DNA of 64,000 bases from Arenivirga flava (lineage in GTDB: Bacteria; Actinomycetota; Actinomycetes; Actinomycetales; Microbacteriaceae), in assembly GCF_030161575.1 (NCBI RefSeq), contig NZ_BSUL01000001.1, positions 372,001 to 436,000 of the forward strand. The letters are read 5' to 3'. The notes below the pieces were generated by a model, which did no database searches, was not told where the DNA came from, and saw nothing but the letters and a program-made list of their open reading frames with translations. Position numbers and translations under genes: made by a program. Shown piece after piece: positions 15,644 through 24,996 of the stretch. Position 1 is the stretch's first letter; each line of letters starts with the position of its first letter.

Positions 15644-16460
15644 GCCCGCGGGGCTTGACACGGAGGGCGCGGTCGCCGCGCCCGGGTTCTCGGTGACGCT
15701 GGAAGGCTTCGAAGGGCCCTTCGACCTGCTGCTCACCCTCATCACCAAGCACGAGCTCGACATCACTGAGGTGTCGCTGTCGCGCGTCACGGACGAGTTC
15801 ATCGGCTACCTCAAGGGGCTCGACACCGCGCAGGAGATGGATCGCGCCAGCGAGTTCCTGGTCGTGGCCGCCACGCTGCTCGACCTCAAGATCGTGGGAC
15901 TGCTGCCGCAGGGCGAGCTCGTCGACGCCGAGGACGTGGCGCTGCTCGAGGCCCGCGACCTGCTCTTCGCCCGGCTGCTGCAGTACCGGGCCTTCAAGCT
16001 GGCGTCGCAGTGGTTCCGGAGCCGCTTCGAGGCGGAGACGACGCGGCACGCGCGCACCGTGCGGATGGAGGAGCGCTTCCGCGCCCGCACCCCGGAGCTC
16101 GTCTGGACCCTGAGCGCCGAGGATTTCGGTGCGCTCGCGGCGCTGGCCATGGCGCCGCGGGAGCTGCCGACGGTCGGGCTCGACCACCTGCACGCGCCGC
16201 TCGTCAGCATCCGCGAGCAGGCCGGGCACGTCGTGGCGCTGCTGCGCCGTGGCGAGCCGATGACCTTCCGCGAGCTCATCGTCGGCGCCGAGCTGCGCGG
16301 CGTGATCGTGGCCCGCTTCATCGCCGTGCTCGAGCTGTACCGGCACGCGGCGCTCGACTTCGAGCAGCTCGAGCCGCTCGGCGAGCTGACCCTGACCTGG
16401 ACCGCCGAGCACTGGTCCGACGAGAACCTCGCCAGCCTGGGAGCCGACTATGACCGCTGA
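15627..16460 (+). CDS. scpA: segregation and condensation protein A
   Basis: ScpA is the kleisin that bridges the SMC heads. The 277-residue protein shows the family N-terminus VTLEGFEGPFDLLLTLITKH followed by ELDITEVSLSRVTDEFIGYL and a C-terminal winged helix (RFIAVLELYRHAALDFEQ). The GTG at 15627 lies inside the end of parA by 17 bases, and the gene overlaps scpB by 11 bases, so parA-scpA-scpB-rlu form one coupled operon. Confidence 0.93.
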   Translation: MARSPEPAGLDTEGAVAAPGFSVTLEGFEGPFDLLLTLITKHELDITEVSLSRVTDEFIGYLKGLDTAQEMDRASEFLVVAATLLDLKIVGLLPQGELVDAEDVALLEARDLLFARLLQYRAFKLASQWFRSRFEAETTRHARTVRMEERFRARTPELVWTLSAEDFGALAALAMAPRELPTVGLDHLHAPLVSIREQAGHVVALLRRGEPMTFRELIVGAELRGVIVARFIAVLELYRHAALDFEQLEPLGELTLTWTAEHWSDENLASLGADYDR

Positions 16461-17052
16461 AGCCCCGCTCGACGACCTCGTCGAGGTGCACGGGCCGAGC
16501 CTCGCGCTGGACCGCGCCGTCGAGGCGATCCTCTTCGTCGCCGACGAGCCGCAGAGCCTCACCTCGGTCGCGACGGCGCTCTCGAAGCCGGTGGCCTCCA
16601 TCCGCTCGGCCGTGCATCGCCTCGTGGCCGACTACGACGGCGTCGCCGAGGGCTCGGTGCGCCGCGGCTTCGAGCTGCGCGAGGTGGGCGGTGGATGGCG
16701 CTTCTACGCCCGCGCCGAGTACGACGAGGTCGTCGGCGACTTCGTGCTCACGCAGAACCCCACCAGGCTGTCGCAGGCTGCGCTCGAGACCCTCGCGGTG
16801 ATCGCGTACCGTCAACCCATCAGCCGCGCCAGCGTGGCGCAGATCCGTGCGGTGAACGTCGACTCCGTCGTGCGCACGCTGCTCGGCCGCGGCCTCATCA
16901 CCGAGGACTCCACCGACCCCGAGACCGGGGCGATCAACTACAGGACCACCGAGCAGCTGCTCGTGCACCTCGGCATCAACTCGCTCGACGAGCTGCCGCC
17001 AGTGTCGCCGCTGCTCGACGACGGAACGGCAGGATTCGATGACCAGCGCTGA
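16450..17052 (+). CDS. scpB: segregation and condensation protein B
   Basis: ScpB dimerises and binds ScpA in the SMC-ScpAB complex. The 200-residue protein contains the two winged-helix units of the family, including AVEAILFVADEPQSL and ALETLAVIAYRQPISRASVA followed by a GRGLITEDSTDPETGAINYR segment. Its stop overlaps the following ATG (17039) by 14 bases. Length and order are typical. Confidence 0.93.
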   Translation: MTAEAPLDDLVEVHGPSLALDRAVEAILFVADEPQSLTSVATALSKPVASIRSAVHRLVADYDGVAEGSVRRGFELREVGGGWRFYARAEYDEVVGDFVLTQNPTRLSQAALETLAVIAYRQPISRASVAQIRAVNVDSVVRTLLGRGLITEDSTDPETGAINYRTTEQLLVHLGINSLDELPPVSPLLDDGTAGFDDQR

Positions 17053-18121
17053 GCACGACGACCGCGACGGGGAGATCGAGTTCCTCGACTCGATCGAGGA
17101 GCGCGATCGCGCCGAGGAGCCGGAGCACGACGACGACGTCGAGGGACTCGAGATCGTCGACGAGGAGGACCTGACCGACGAGGAGCGCGCCGAGTACGAG
17201 GCCTGGGAGGCCTCGCAGGGGGCTTCGTCCGACGCCGCGGCGCTGCCGACCGGCGAGCGCCTGCAGAAGGTGATGGCGGCCGCCGGCGTCGCCAGCCGGC
17301 GCGTCTGCGAGGACCTCATCGCCGCGGGTCGCGTGACCGTGAACGGGCAGCGCGTCGACGAGCCGGGTCGTCGCGTCGATCCGCTCGTCGACCGCGTCGC
17401 CGTCGACGGCGTGGCGGTGCAGCTCGACACGAGCCGCCGCTACCTCATGCTCAACAAGCCGCGCGGCGTCGTGAGCAGCCTCAAGGACGAGCACGGGCGC
17501 CCCGACCTCAGCGAGTGGACCGAGCGCTACGAGGAGCGGCTCTTCAACGTCGGCCGCCTCGACTACGAGACGAGCGGACTGCTGCTGCTGACCAACGACG
17601 GCGAGCTCGCGCAGGTGCTCTCGCACCCCTCCTTCGGCGTGCAGAAGACCTACGTGGCGAAGGTGCGCGGCGAGATGACCGCGGCCACGGTCGGCCGGTT
17701 GCTGCGCGGCGTCGAGTTGGAGGACGGCCGCATCGCCGCCGACGACGCCAGGGTGGTGGGCGTGCAGGGCGGGTCGACGATGGTGGAGATCGTGCTGCAC
17801 TCCGGCCGCAACCGCATCGTGCGCCGCATGCTCGAGGAGGTCGGCCACCCGGTCATCGAGCTCGTGCGCCGGCAGTTCGGGCCGCTGAACCTCGGCACCC
17901 TCAAGCTCGGCCGCACGCGCGAGCTGACCAGCCACGAGATGAACCAGCTGCTGACCCTCGCCCGTACGCCCGAGAACGCGCGCAAGCGCCCGGCGAAGGT
18001 GCGCGGCGGCGCCGCGCAGCGCGGGGCGCCGCGTCGTGATGATCGCGGCTCCGGCGGAGGCCGTCGGGACGAGCGGCCGCGGCGCGACGGCGGGTCGCGC
18101 GGCGGCGGGCGGCAGCGATGA
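17039..18121 (+). CDS. RluB/RsuA-type 23S rRNA pseudouridine synthase with RG-rich tail
   Basis: The 360-residue protein has an acidic N-terminal extension (residues 1-70), an S4 RNA-binding domain ([20 protein letters not shown]), and the RsuA-type catalytic core with [20 protein letters not shown], which holds the catalytic Asp. The C-terminal 55 residues are an Arg/Gly-rich basic tail ([20 protein letters not shown]). Pseudouridine synthases of this group modify helix 89/90 nucleotides of 23S rRNA. The tail resembles the low-complexity region of the protein at 3000-5348 and probably adds non-specific RNA binding. It ends with ATGA overlapping tyrA. Confidence 0.92.
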   Translation: MTSAEHDDRDGEIEFLDSIEERDRAEEPEHDDDVEGLEIVDEEDLTDEERAEYEAWEASQGASSDAAALPTGERLQKVMAAAGVASRRVCEDLIAAGRVTVNGQRVDEPGRRVDPLVDRVAVDGVAVQLDTSRRYLMLNKPRGVVSSLKDEHGRPDLSEWTERYEERLFNVGRLDYETSGLLLLTNDGELAQVLSHPSFGVQKTYVAKVRGEMTAATVGRLLRGVELEDGRIAADDARVVGVQGGSTMVEIVLHSGRNRIVRRMLEEVGHPVIELVRRQFGPLNLGTLKLGRTRELTSHEMNQLLTLARTPENARKRPAKVRGGAAQRGAPRRDDRGSGGGRRDERPRRDGGSRGGGRQR

Positions 18122-19227
18122 GCGACGCGCTGCTCGGCGCCGACCGGCGGCTCGAGGGGCCCGTGCGCATCGTGGGCACCGGGCTGCTCGGCACGAGCAT
18201 CGGACTGGCGCTCTCCGAGCGCGGCGTCGACGTGAGCCTCGCGGACGCGTCGCCCGCGTCGCTCGCCCTCGCCGTCGACTACGGCGCGGGACGCCCCGCG
18301 GGGGAGCACGACGAGCCGAGGCTCGTCGTCGTCTGCGTACCGCCGGACGTGACCGCGGCGGTGGTCGCGGCGGAGCTGGCGGCGCATCCCTCCGCTCTGG
18401 TCACCGACGTGGCCAGCGTGAAGCTCGCGCCGCTCGAGCAGCTGCGTGCGCTGGGCGCCGACCTGACGCGCTACCTCGGATCGCACCCGATGGCGGGTCG
18501 CGAGCGCGGCGGCGCCATCGCGGCGCGCGCCGACCTCTTCATCGGCCGCCCCTGGGTGATCGCGGGCCACGACGGCATCGGCTACCGCGACGGCGGGCCC
18601 GTCGAGGACCTGATCCTCGACCTCGGGGCGACGCCGATCGAGATGACCGCCGAGGAGCACGACCGCTCGGTCGCGCTCGTCAGCCACGTGCCCCAGGTGG
18701 TCTCGAGCCTCATGGCTGCGCGACTGGCCGAGGCGAGCGATGCCGCGGCGGGTCTCGCCGGTCAGGGCGTGCGCGACGTGACCCGCGTCGCGGCGAGCGA
18801 CCCGGCGCTGTGGGTGCAGATCCTCGGCGCCAACGCCGCACCGGTGCACGAGGCGCTCGTGGCGCTGCGCACCGACCTCGACGGCGTGATCGGCGCCCTC
18901 GAGCAGCCGACCGCACCGGGCGCGCGGCGCGCGGTGGCCGAGGCGCTGGCCGCCGGCAACGCGGGTGTGGCCCGGCTGCCCGGCAAGCACGGCACCCGTA
19001 CGCAGTTCGCTGCCCTCGTCGTGATGATCGACGACCGGCCGGGCGAGCTCGGGCGCCTGCTCGTCGAGATCGGCGAGATCGGCGTGAACATGGAGGACCT
19101 GCGCCTGGAGCACTCTCCGGGCGCCCAGATCGGGCTCGCGGAGATCGCCGTGCTGCCCGAGGCGGAGCAGCGCCTGAGCGAGGAGCTCGCACGGCGCGGA
19201 TGGAGGATCGCGGGAGCGTGGCAGTGA
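18118..19227 (+). CDS. tyrA: prephenate dehydrogenase
   Basis: The 369-residue protein starts with the NAD-binding fold [20 protein letters not shown]. Prephenate-dehydrogenase segments follow, such as [12 protein letters not shown], and [19 protein letters not shown] with the family His. It ends in an ACT-like regulatory domain ([20 protein letters not shown]) that probably senses tyrosine. The enzyme makes 4-hydroxyphenylpyruvate for tyrosine synthesis. It overlaps the genes on both sides, so it belongs to the scpAB-cmk-der operon. Confidence 0.92.
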   Translation: MSDALLGADRRLEGPVRIVGTGLLGTSIGLALSERGVDVSLADASPASLALAVDYGAGRPAGEHDEPRLVVVCVPPDVTAAVVAAELAAHPSALVTDVASVKLAPLEQLRALGADLTRYLGSHPMAGRERGGAIAARADLFIGRPWVIAGHDGIGYRDGGPVEDLILDLGATPIEMTAEEHDRSVALVSHVPQVVSSLMAARLAEASDAAAGLAGQGVRDVTRVAASDPALWVQILGANAAPVHEALVALRTDLDGVIGALEQPTAPGARRAVAEALAAGNAGVARLPGKHGTRTQFAALVVMIDDRPGELGRLLVEIGEIGVNMEDLRLEHSPGAQIGLAEIAVLPEAEQRLSEELARRGWRIAGAWQ

Positions 19228-19928
19228 ACTACGAGACGGCGGACCACGGCGTGAGCGTCGTGGCCGTGGACGGACCGGCCGGCAGCGGCAAGTCGAGCGT
19301 GAGCAAGGCGGCTGCGCGCCGCCTCGGCTTCGCCTACCTCGACACGGGCGCGGCGTACCGCGCCCTCGCCTGGCACGCGCTCGACACCGCGATCGACCTG
19401 GACAGCGCGGATGCGGTCGTGGCCTCCTTGCACGGCTTCGCCTACGCCATCAGCCTCGACCCCGCCGACTACGGCGTACGGGTCGGTGCGACGGACGTGA
19501 CCGAGGCCATCCGCGAGCCCCGGATCAGCGAGGTCGTCTCGAAGATCGCCCGCGTTCCCGAGGTGCGCGGGCACCTCAACACCCTCTTCGGCGGTCTCAT
19601 CGCCGGATGCGGCCGGCCGGGCATCGTGGTCGAGGGCCGGGACATCACGACGGTGGTCGCGCCGGAGGCCCCGGTGCGCATCCTGCTGACCGCCGACGAA
19701 GCGGTTAGACTGTCACGGCGTTCGGCCGAGCTCGGCGGTGCCAGTGCGGAAGCACTCGCCCAGCAGCTCAGCGCCCGCGACCGGCAGGACTCCAAGGTGG
19801 TCGACTTCATGACCGCCGCCGACGGGGTCACCACGCTCGACTCCACGCACCTCGACTTCGACCAGACCGTCGACGCCGTGGTGGAGCTCGTTCACCGCGT
19901 CGTGCCCCTCGAGCGCCCGCAGAGCTGA
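19224..19928 (+). CDS. cmk: cytidylate kinase
   Basis: CMP/dCMP kinase supplies CDP and dCDP. The 234-residue protein has the P-loop [19 protein letters not shown], the substrate segment [16 protein letters not shown], and [14 protein letters not shown]. Three starts are possible: ATG 19200, GTG 19218 and GTG 19224. I choose 19224 because gggag lies seven bases upstream and the GTGA overlap with the tyrA stop is the pattern used by its neighbours. Downstream, der starts after eight bases. Confidence 0.93.
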   Translation: MNYETADHGVSVVAVDGPAGSGKSSVSKAAARRLGFAYLDTGAAYRALAWHALDTAIDLDSADAVVASLHGFAYAISLDPADYGVRVGATDVTEAIREPRISEVVSKIARVPEVRGHLNTLFGGLIAGCGRPGIVVEGRDITTVVAPEAPVRILLTADEAVRLSRRSAELGGASAEALAQQLSARDRQDSKVVDFMTAADGVTTLDSTHLDFDQTVDAVVELVHRVVPLERPQS

Positions 19929-19936
19929 AGGACGAT

Positions 19937-21460
19937 ATGAGCAACCACGACGACATCAACGACGTCGACGCGCACCCCGAGCTGGACCCGCAGCTCGTCG
20001 AGCGACTCGACGGCATCGACGAGGACGAGGCCGCGCAGCGCGCCGAGTCCCTGCGTCGTGGGCTCGAGGACTACGACCTCGACGACGAGGACCTCGCGCT
20101 GCTCGACGCCGCGGGCGACGACCCCGACGCGATCACCTACCTGCCGGCCCTGCCGGTGCTGGCGATCGTGGGCCGACCGAACGTGGGCAAGAGCGCGCTC
20201 GTGAACCGCATCCTCGGCCGCCGCGAGGCCGTCGTCGAGGACAAGCCGGGCGTCACCCGCGACCGCGTCTCGTACAAGGCCGAGTGGAGCGACCGCCGCT
20301 TCACCCTCGTCGACACCGGCGGCTGGGAGCCCGACGCCAAGGGCATCAACGCCTCCGTCGCCGCCCAGGCCGAGGTGGCCGTCGACCTCGCCGACGCCGT
20401 GCTCTTCGTCGTCGACGTCAACGTGGGCGCCACCGCCACCGACGAGCACGTCGTGCGGATGCTGCGTGGCTCCAAGAAGCCCGTCATCCTCGTCGCCAAC
20501 AAGGTCGACGACGTGCGCCAGGAGGCCGAGGCGGCGTCGCTCTGGAACCTGGGTCTGGGGGAGCCGCACCCCGCATCCGCTCTGCACGGACGCGGCGTGG
20601 CCGACCTGCTCGACCACGTGCTCACCGTGCTGCCGAAGGTCTCGGCCGTGGCGAAGGAGGAGGTCGGCGGGCCCCGCCGCGTCGCGATCCTCGGCCGCCC
20701 GAACGTGGGCAAGAGCTCGCTGCTCAACAAGGCCGCGGGCGAGGAACGCGTGGTCGTCAACGAGCTCGCGGGCACCACCCGCGACCCCGTGGACGAGCAG
20801 GTGGAGATCCTGGGCAAGGTGTGGCGCTTCGTCGACACCGCCGGCATCCGTAAGCGCGTGCATCTGCAGCAGGGAGCGGACTTCTACGCCTCGCTGCGCA
20901 CGCAGGCCGCGTTGGAGAAGGCCGAGGTCGCGATCGTGATGATCGACGTGACCGAGGAGATCTCCACGCAGGAGCTGCGCATCATCGACCTGGTGCTCGA
21001 GAGCGGCCGCGCCCTCGTACTGGCCTTCAACAAGTGGGACCTGCTCGACGACGACCGCCGCCGCTACCTCGAACGCGAGATCGAGCAGGACCTCGCGCAC
21101 GTCGCGTGGGCGCCGCGCGTGAACATCTCGGCGCGCACCGGCCGCCACCTCGAGAAGCTCGTGCCCGCGCTGGAGCTCGCACTCGAGAGCTGGGACACCC
21201 GCATCCCGACCGGCAAGCTCAACGCGCTCATCGCCGAGCTCACCGCGGAGCACCCGCACCCGGTGCGCGGCGGCAAGCAGCCCCGCATCCTGTTCGGCAC
21301 GCAGGTCTCGACCCGCCCGCCGACGTTCGTGCTCTTCACGACCGGCTTCCTCGACCCGCAGTACCGCCGCTTCATCCAGCGCCGCCTGCGCGAGATCTAC
21401 GGCTTCGAGGGCACGCCGATCGTGGTCAACATGCGTGTGAGGGAGAAGCGCAAGCGCTAG
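19937..21460 (+). CDS. der: ribosome biogenesis GTPase Der (EngA)
   Basis: Der is an essential GTPase for 50S assembly. The 507-residue protein has two tandem GTPase domains, each with its own P-loop ([16 protein letters not shown] and [16 protein letters not shown]), DTGG and DTAG switch motifs, and NKVD and NKWD specificity motifs. A KH-like C-terminal domain follows. About 70 acidic residues precede the first GTPase domain, a common actinobacterial extension. It is the last gene of the operon, followed by a strong terminator. Confidence 0.95.
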   Translation: MSNHDDINDVDAHPELDPQLVERLDGIDEDEAAQRAESLRRGLEDYDLDDEDLALLDAAGDDPDAITYLPALPVLAIVGRPNVGKSALVNRILGRREAVVEDKPGVTRDRVSYKAEWSDRRFTLVDTGGWEPDAKGINASVAAQAEVAVDLADAVLFVVDVNVGATATDEHVVRMLRGSKKPVILVANKVDDVRQEAEAASLWNLGLGEPHPASALHGRGVADLLDHVLTVLPKVSAVAKEEVGGPRRVAILGRPNVGKSSLLNKAAGEERVVVNELAGTTRDPVDEQVEILGKVWRFVDTAGIRKRVHLQQGADFYASLRTQAALEKAEVAIVMIDVTEEISTQELRIIDLVLESGRALVLAFNKWDLLDDDRRRYLEREIEQDLAHVAWAPRVNISARTGRHLEKLVPALELALESWDTRIPTGKLNALIAELTAEHPHPVRGGKQPRILFGTQVSTRPPTFVLFTTGFLDPQYRRFIQRRLREIYGFEGTPIVVNMRVREKRKR

Positions 21461-21471
21461 CGCAGTGCTTC

Positions 21472-21497
21472 CAGGAAGCCCCTTTCGGGGCTTCCTG
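21472..21497 (+). terminator. terminator after der
   Basis: A perfect 11-bp inverted repeat (caggaagcccc / ggggcttcctg) with a short tttc loop lies 11 bases after the der stop. It lacks a long T run, as is usual for high-GC actinobacterial terminators. Confidence 0.75.
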
Positions 21498-21625
21498 CTC
21501 ATACGCCGGGCGCGTCTCGCGCCCGGTAGGAGAACGGGCGCGCGCAGCGCGCTCCTCTTCCGCGAAAAGAGGAAGCGCGGTGCTCGCAGGGCGGGTCGGA
21601 GTTCTTCCGGCCCGCCTTCGGCATT

Positions 21626-21681
21626 CGAGGGGACGGAAGGTGCTCGTCCCGGGCGTTCTGGGAGCAGGTGCTGTCCCCTCG
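21626..21681. repeat. 56-bp palindromic repeat, copy 1
   Basis: The unit begins cgaggggacgg and ends gtcccctcg, so its first and last nine bases are a perfect inverted repeat. An inner imperfect hairpin (gctcgtccc / gggagc) lies between them. It matches copy 2 (21709-21764) in length and in most positions. Confidence 0.7.
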
Positions 21682-21708
21682 GGGTACGGGCCTCGGCGTG
21701 CGCGGCTG

Positions 21709-21764
21709 CGAGGGGACGGGAGGTGCTCGTGCCGGGGCTTTGGGGAGCAAGTGCTGTCCCCTCG
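21709..21764. repeat. 56-bp palindromic repeat, copy 2
   Basis: Same length, same nine-base terminal inverted repeat (cgaggggac / gtcccctcg) and the same inner order ggtgctcgt ... ggagca(g/a)gtgct as copy 1, 83 bases further on. The differences are scattered substitutions, as expected of a diverged direct duplication or a REP-like family. Confidence 0.7.
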
Positions 21765-21924
21765 AAGCCCCGGGAGGTGATCCTGCACGCCCGGGACGTC
21801 ACCCGGCGGGAACGTTGCCACTCGGCGTGCTCTGGCGCTCGCAGCAGGGCGACACGTGGCAACGATGCGCCTCGCGGGGCGAGCGCGCACGGAGGCGGAG
21901 CGCTGCGAACTGCAGCGGAGGAGC

Positions 21925-22344
21925 TCAGCCCTCGACGTGGTCGGGGCGGTTCCAGGCCATTCGGATGAGCTCGTCGAGCACGAGCGCGTCCACGCCGACG
22001 AGGCGGGTGACGGAGAGGCAGCTGGCGCCGAGCTTGACGGTGCCGAGGCATTCGACGAGCGCGCGCGATTCGGGGTGATCCTGCAGGCCGTAGAGCACGA
22101 GCGACGTCTTGCGCCCGGACAACGCGACCGTCGCGGTCTCGCTCGAGTGGCCGCTCGCCTACCGGTAGGTGTAGCGGCCGACGCCGACGATCGTGAGGCC
22201 CCAGAGCTGCGGGTCCGCGCGCGTGACGGCGCGCATCCGCTCGATCAGGGCCCGGGAGTCGTGCTGGCGGCGCACAGGCTCGACCGCAGCCAGATCCTGC
22301 TCGGCGGCGTCCGGGTTCGGGAAGGTCTTCTGCTCGGTGGCCAT
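21925..22344 (-). pseudogene. DUF1801-type protein interrupted by an in-frame amber codon
   Basis: Two adjacent pieces in the same frame read as one protein of about 139 residues: first MATEQKTFPNPDAAEQ to GVGRYTYR, then ASGHSSETATVALSGRKTSL to the C-terminus SCLSVTRLVGVDALVLDELI. A TAG at 22159-22161 replaces the Tyr codon (TAC) expected between them. A single C/G change removes it. The HYRYASGH-like segment and the GKxSCLxxxRL end fit the DUF1801 family, which has no firm function. A 15-bp tandem duplication (22336-22365) duplicates the start codon, so ATG 22359 is an alternative start. It is a true nonsense mutation or a base-call error. Confidence 0.65.
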
Positions 22345-22365
22345 GAGGTCGGTGGCCATGAGGTC
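22336..22365 (-). repeat. 15-bp tandem duplication over a start codon
   Basis: ggtggccatgaggtc occurs twice head to tail. On the minus strand each copy offers an ATG, so the duplication adds five residues (MATDL) and a second in-frame start to the DUF1801-type gene. Confidence 0.7.
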
Positions 22366-22427
22366 AGTGGCCTGCGCCGAGGCGCGCCGGGCAGGACGGC
22401 GAGCGGATGCGACGCGGGCGCGGCCCC

Positions 22428-23603
22428 TCAGCGCGCGAGCAGCGGGGCGAGGAACGCGCGCACGTCGTCGAGCTCCTCGCGGCTGATGCCGTGGGCGATG
22501 CCCGGGTAGAGCTCGCGGGTGACCAGCGCATGACGCGGCAGCCACGCGTTCGTGCGCTCGATGGCGACCGGAGCGATGACCGGGTCGGCCTCATCGCGGC
22601 CCCAGAACACCGGCACGGTGCGCTCGGCGAGCACGGCGTCGCCTTCGAGCGAGCCCCCTGCCGCGAAGCCCGACAGGTTGACCGCGCCGGCGAAGCGCCG
22701 CGGGGCGAGGCGCAGCAGCTGCAGCGCCATGGCGCCGCCCTGCGAGAAGCCGAGGGGCACGACGGGCCCGGTGGCGTCGAGCGTGTCCAGCCAGTCGAGC
22801 ACGCCCAGAGCGGATTCGGTCACAGCGTCCGCGTCGGGCACACCCGGCTCGGCGAGCGGGAACCACGCGAAGCCGGGGCCGGCGGGCAACGGGGCGCGCG
22901 GCGCCGCCGTGACGACGCCCTCGGGCAGGTACGGGGTGAGGCCGGCCAGGTCGCGCTCGTGGCTGCCGTAGCCGTGCAGCAGCAGGACGAGCGGGGCACC
23001 GGCGGCAAGGGCCGCCTCGTGGTCGGGGGTTGACCAGATGACGCATTCGGGGTCGACCGGGAGCGCGCGGGGGAGCGGGGCGGCGGACCGGGGCTGCGCG
23101 GATGACGCCGCGGCGGTGCGTGCGGGATTGGACGTCGGCGCATCCGCATCCGCTTCTCCCGCCTCTCCGACGGGCGACGAGTGCGCCTCGGGCAGCACGT
23201 CGCGGGGGCGCTCCTCGGCGAGCAGCGGCAGCAGGTGCTCTGCGCTGAGCGGGGCGACGTGCAGGTCGCCCCAGTCGTGCGGGTCGACCCAGCGCAGCTC
23301 GGCGATCTCGGCGGCGACGGCGAAGGGGCCGCGCACGTCGGCGCGGAAGACCTCGGCCTCGAGGGCGTGGCCGGGCTCGTTGGCGGCGTCGGAGCGGACG
23401 AGGCCCACGTACTCGAGCTGCTCGGCGGGGATGACCGCGCCGAGCTCCTCGGCGAGCTCGCGGCTGAGGCAGTCCGCGGCGCTCTCGCCCGGTTCCGGCT
23501 TGCCGCCGGGCTGCATGAACGCCGAGGTGCCGTGCTTGCGCACCATCAGGGCGAGGCCGGCGTCGTCGGTGATGAGGGCTGCGGAGACGCGGATGACGGG
23601 CAT
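22428..23603 (-). CDS. Nudix hydrolase fused to an alpha/beta-hydrolase (esterase)
   Basis: The 391-residue protein has two domains. Residues 1-130 are a Nudix/MutT-like domain with the box GGKPEPGESAADCLSRELAE followed by ELG. After a 40-residue Ala/Pro-rich linker, residues 180-391 are an alpha/beta hydrolase of the phospholipase/carboxylesterase type, with the oxyanion strand LVLLLHGYGSHERDLAGL, the nucleophile elbow PLGFSQGGAM and a C-terminal His in YPGIAHGIS. Each domain looks catalytically complete. Why they are joined is unknown; a nucleotide-linked ester that both domains handle is one idea. It begins nine bases after the TetR gene at 23613 on the same strand. Confidence 0.82.
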   Translation of the reverse strand: MPVIRVSAALITDDAGLALMVRKHGTSAFMQPGGKPEPGESAADCLSRELAEELGAVIPAEQLEYVGLVRSDAANEPGHALEAEVFRADVRGPFAVAAEIAELRWVDPHDWGDLHVAPLSAEHLLPLLAEERPRDVLPEAHSSPVGEAGEADADAPTSNPARTAAASSAQPRSAAPLPRALPVDPECVIWSTPDHEAALAAGAPLVLLLHGYGSHERDLAGLTPYLPEGVVTAAPRAPLPAGPGFAWFPLAEPGVPDADAVTESALGVLDWLDTLDATGPVVPLGFSQGGAMALQLLRLAPRRFAGAVNLSGFAAGGSLEGDAVLAERTVPVFWGRDEADPVIAPVAIERTNAWLPRHALVTRELYPGIAHGISREELDDVRAFLAPLLAR

Positions 23604-23612
23604 CCGCTCAGC

Positions 23613-24194
23613 CTAGGCGGGCAGCTCCGCGCGCAGCGGCCACCACTCGGGCGCGAGCTCGGCGAAGGCGCGCAGGTAGGCGGCGCGGTCGCGCGGCGCC
23701 GGGGCGCGCAGCCAGACGTCCATGAGGCCGACGGAGCCGTCGGCGATGAACCGTGCCGCAGCGCTGCGCAGGAACTGGCCGTCCGGCATCGGCAGTGCAC
23801 CGCGCTCGACGAGCAGCTCGATGCTGGCGCGGAAGTGGCGGCTGAGCGTGGAGTGCAGTGCGCTCTCGCCCTCGGCGCCGAGCGCGCGCACATAGACCTG
23901 GTCGTAGTGCTCGACGTGGTCGAGCACGGCGGTGGTCGCGCTGGCGATGGCCACGCCGATGGTGTCGCGGGTGGCGCCCTCGAGGTGGCGGGTGCGGATG
24001 GCGTCGAGCTGCTCGGTGACGATGAGGCGCAGCAGGTCGGGCGGCGACTCGGCGTGCTGGTAGAAGGTGGAGCGGTTCAGCTCGGCCAGCTGGGCGATCT
24101 CGCTGGCGCTGATCGCGGAGATCGGGCGTTCCGCCGCGAGCCGCAGCACGGCCCTGCCGAGGGCGTCGCGGCTGCGCCGCTGCCGTGCGTCCAT
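23613..24194 (-). CDS. TetR-family transcriptional regulator
   Basis: The 193-residue protein has an N-terminal helix-turn-helix (AISASEIAQLAELNRSTFYQ) followed by HAESPPDLLRLIVTEQLDAI, the TetR pattern. The C-terminal ligand-binding part is all-helical and unassigned. ATG 24194 is preceded by ggaggg at good spacing. It is followed at nine bases by the Nudix-esterase fusion gene, so that gene may be in its operon and under its control. Confidence 0.85.
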   Translation of the reverse strand: MDARQRRSRDALGRAVLRLAAERPISAISASEIAQLAELNRSTFYQHAESPPDLLRLIVTEQLDAIRTRHLEGATRDTIGVAIASATTAVLDHVEHYDQVYVRALGAEGESALHSTLSRHFRASIELLVERGALPMPDGQFLRSAAARFIADGSVGLMDVWLRAPAPRDRAAYLRAFAELAPEWWPLRAELPA

Positions 24195-24306
24195 GGTCCC
24201 TCCCGGGGCTCGTCGATGAGTCACCCTCATTGTGCGCCATCCGGTGGATATGCGCATCCGCCTCCCGGACGAACCGCTGGCCGGTGGTCGAGCGGATGCG
24301 GGCGGC

Positions 24307-24891
24307 TCAGGGCACCGGGAACCAGGCGGGCAGGTGCGTCTGCACGCGCTGGGCGTAGCCGAGCGCATCCGCTTCGTCGCTGAAGGCGTACGCCTCGATG
24401 GCGCCGACCATGCCGCCGCCGATGACGGCGGAGGCGGTCTCGACATCGACGTCGGCGGCGAGGCCGTGCTCGCGCAGCACCCCGATGGCGAGCTCGGCGC
24501 GCTCGACGAAGCCGGTGAGCATGCGGCGGCGGAACCCGAGCGACACGGAGGAGCCGAGCAGCGAGCGGAAGGCGGTGCGCTCGGCCTGCACGGCCTCCAG
24601 GATGCCGACGAGGGCCTCGCGGTAGCGCAGGGCGAGATCGGCGACCGAGTCGGAGGCGGGGATGTCGACGGCGCTGCGCTCGTCGATGGTGGTGGCGTAG
24701 AGGTCCGCGGCCACGTCGCCGACGCCGTCGTAGTGGCCGTAGAAGGTGGTGCGGTGCACGCCGGCCTCCCGGCAGAGCTCGGCGACGCCGACGCGGCTGA
24801 AGTCCTCGTCGGCGACGAGCTGGCGCAGCGCCTCGCGCAGCCGCTCGCGGGTGCGCACGGCGCGGGGGTCGTCGCTCGGGGTCGTGCTCAC
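24307..24891 (-). CDS. TetR-family transcriptional regulator
   Basis: The 194-residue protein shows the TetR DNA-binding domain FSRVGVAELCREAGVHRTTF followed by YGHYDGVGDVAADLY. The remaining helices form the effector-binding domain. It lies just downstream of and on the same strand as the SDR gene at 24997, so it may regulate that gene. It is not close in sequence to the other TetR protein next to it. Confidence 0.85.
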   Translation of the reverse strand: MSTTPSDDPRAVRTRERLREALRQLVADEDFSRVGVAELCREAGVHRTTFYGHYDGVGDVAADLYATTIDERSAVDIPASDSVADLALRYREALVGILEAVQAERTAFRSLLGSSVSLGFRRRMLTGFVERAELAIGVLREHGLAADVDVETASAVIGGGMVGAIEAYAFSDEADALGYAQRVQTHLPAWFPVP

Positions 24892-24996
24892 GGTGCTTCC
24901 TCGCTGCCTTCGGTGCCGGGCCGCATCACGGGCCCACCGCAGTATGGCGGCTGGCGGCGCCCGGGCCGGGCACCGCCATCCGCTCGTGTCGTGCGC

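Larger units (their letters stand above)
21498..21924. other. non-coding region dense in hairpins
   Basis: About 430 bases with no supportable gene but a chain of inverted repeats: ggcgcgtctcgcgcc, the gcgcgcgcagcgcgc block, ctcttccgcgaaaagag, a ggcggg...cccgcc pair (about 21580-21617), the two 56-bp repeats listed separately, and a 9-bp pair cgttgccac / gtggcaacg (21813-21821 and 21856-21864). Frames running through it look like chance open frames in GC-rich DNA. Confidence 0.55.
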
